A stretch of DNA of 64,000 nucleotides from UBA3210 sp048359995 (GTDB taxonomy: Bacteria > Bacillota_I > Bacilli_A > RFN20 > CAG-449), in assembly GCA_048359995.1 (NCBI GenBank), contig DBGCPK010000002.1, forward strand, positions 1-64,000. The letters are read 5' to 3'. Shown here piece after piece: positions 63,425 through 64,000 of this stretch. The notes beneath the pieces are model-generated. The model had not been told where the DNA came from, searched no databases, and saw only the letters and a program-made list of their open reading frames with translations. The stretch's first letter is position 1. Every line of letters starts with the position of its first letter. The position numbers were made by a program, and so were the translations under genes.

Positions 63425-64000
63425 TTATCCAATTTCTATCTCTATTTCAAGCGGTCCTGTCGGATCGGTGACCGTGAAAGTGTATGTTCCGCTTGAAAAA
63501 GTCAATTTGTCTAAATAATCTTCATTATTGATGGTGAGTTTTTTAATCGGCGCGCCATTTATTGTCGTCACTGTAAATGTGGTCGTGCCTTCCGCTAAAA
63601 TGTAATCCCAGCCGTTTTTTTCCGTTATCGTTCCGCGCCCCGAACCGCTGTATGTGACGGAAAAATCATAAGCAAGCAAGCCGTTTTTTCCGAATTTGAA
63701 GAAAGTAGATGGATTTTGCCAGCCGACATCGATGTACTTTTCCGACCAATGAGACCAATACCGATCTCCGTCCTTATTGGATCCATTATAATTGAAAGAA
63801 AAAATATGCGCCGGATCGATTCCCAGAATCAAGTTTTCTTTATCCGTCAAATCATAATCCGCAAATTCCAAAAATCCCCACGGAAAGAACGCTTCTATCG
63901 TATAACCGTAGCATTCAAGTTCATTGACATTCCCTCCTAATGTTTGCGATGCAATAACCGGCATTCTCTCGTAAGTTGTTTTCGCACTTGCCCATCCATT
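63425..64000 (-). CDS. C-terminal part of a surface protein with CBM9-like domain (cut by window edge)
   Basis: The reading frame is open through base 64000, so the N-terminus lies outside the window; 191 residues are visible. The segment YGYTIEAFFPWGFLEF..IGIDPAHIFSFNYN resembles family 9 carbohydrate-binding (CBM9) or DOMON-like domains of xylanases. It is followed by a short repeat FTVTTINGAPIKKLTINNEDY, much like the linker repeats of the next gene. The stop is 43 bases before the 1088-residue lipoprotein gene, so both are likely co-transcribed. Signal peptide and anchor cannot be seen. Confidence 0.7.
   Translation of the reverse strand, partial: NGWASAKTTYERMPVIASQTLGGNVNELECYGYTIEAFFPWGFLEFADYDLTDKENLILGIDPAHIFSFNYNGSNKDGDRYWSHWSEKYIDVGWQNPSTFFKFGKNGLLAYDFSVTYSGSGRGTITEKNGWDYILAEGTTTFTVTTINGAPIKKLTINNEDYLDKLTFSSGTYTFTVTDPTGPLEIEIEIG

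Noticed and set aside
44760..64000. Horizontal transfer or assembly join at the start of the glycan locus
   Set aside because: Codon choice looks somewhat different from the lipoprotein cluster, but two hand-counted lines gave similar G+C (about 42-45%). No integrase, tRNA or direct repeat marks the border. A sliding-window composition analysis would be needed.

Overview
The window reads as the chromosome of an uncultured, probably gut-associated Bacillota (Bacilli-like) bacterium using the standard genetic code. Signs of this are Gram-positive style lipoproteins with serine-rich linkers, strong AGGAGG ribosome binding sites, sigma-A type promoters, a perfect CcpA cre box, a preQ1-I riboswitch before a QueT gene, a perfect 7-1-7 Fur-family box, DegV and DUF3737 proteins, and sugar ABC import genes beside glycoside hydrolases. 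I count about 39 protein genes, two tRNA genes and the 5' tip of a 16S rRNA gene. Ten proteins start with a lipobox and I saw no LPXTG sorting signal, so surface proteins here are held by lipid or by membrane helices.

Layout. 1-0.33 kb: 5' end of a 16S rRNA gene leaving the window on the left, with its promoter and leader. 0.33-3.5 kb: a MacB-type fused ABC ATPase-permease and a small DUF2188-like protein. 3.7-27.4 kb: a minus-strand cluster of six surface lipoproteins, from 183 to 2485 residues. It includes two giant proteins that share a repeated beta-rich DG-x-G module, a paralogous pair, and a lipid-anchored subtilisin fused to Ig-like and BspA-type leucine-rich repeats with a second anchor at its C-terminus. 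27.6-30.1 kb: an SDR oxidoreductase with a membrane-bound XRE regulator (apparently leaderless), and a divergent DegV gene; a cluster of TCTAC/GTAGA boxes lies between them. 30.2-33.1 kb: two tRNA-Leu genes and a secreted alpha-amylase under a cre box. 33.3-36.2 kb: an unknown membrane protein, a small partner and a DUF3737 protein. 36.3-44.7 kb: compact transport and regulation genes: a NatAB-like ABC exporter, riboswitch-controlled QueT, a Fur-family regulator with a 10-TM metal exporter, a MacB-type ABC pair with a divergent TetR regulator, and a flavin reductase.

44.8-64 kb is one long minus-strand glycan-use locus. It encodes glycosidases of families GH2, GH36, GH31 and GH3, two sugar-ABC permeases with a solute-binding lipoprotein, a HAD phosphatase/phosphoglucomutase, a PhnP-like metallo-beta-lactamase-fold protein, and three glycan-binding-type surface proteins, the last one cut by the right edge. 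Surface lipoproteins would bind glycans, the ABC system would import oligosaccharides, and the GH2, GH3, GH31 and GH36 enzymes, which lack signal peptides, would break them down in the cytoplasm. No ATPase subunit and no transcription regulator for this locus lies within the window.

The observations I consider most worth following are the doubly anchored protease-LRR giant, the shared beta-module of the two giant lipoproteins, the helically phased box array between the XRE regulator and DegV, the Fur box in front of a metal exporter operon, and a 30-codon ORF wedged with ATGA overlap between GH36 and GH2.
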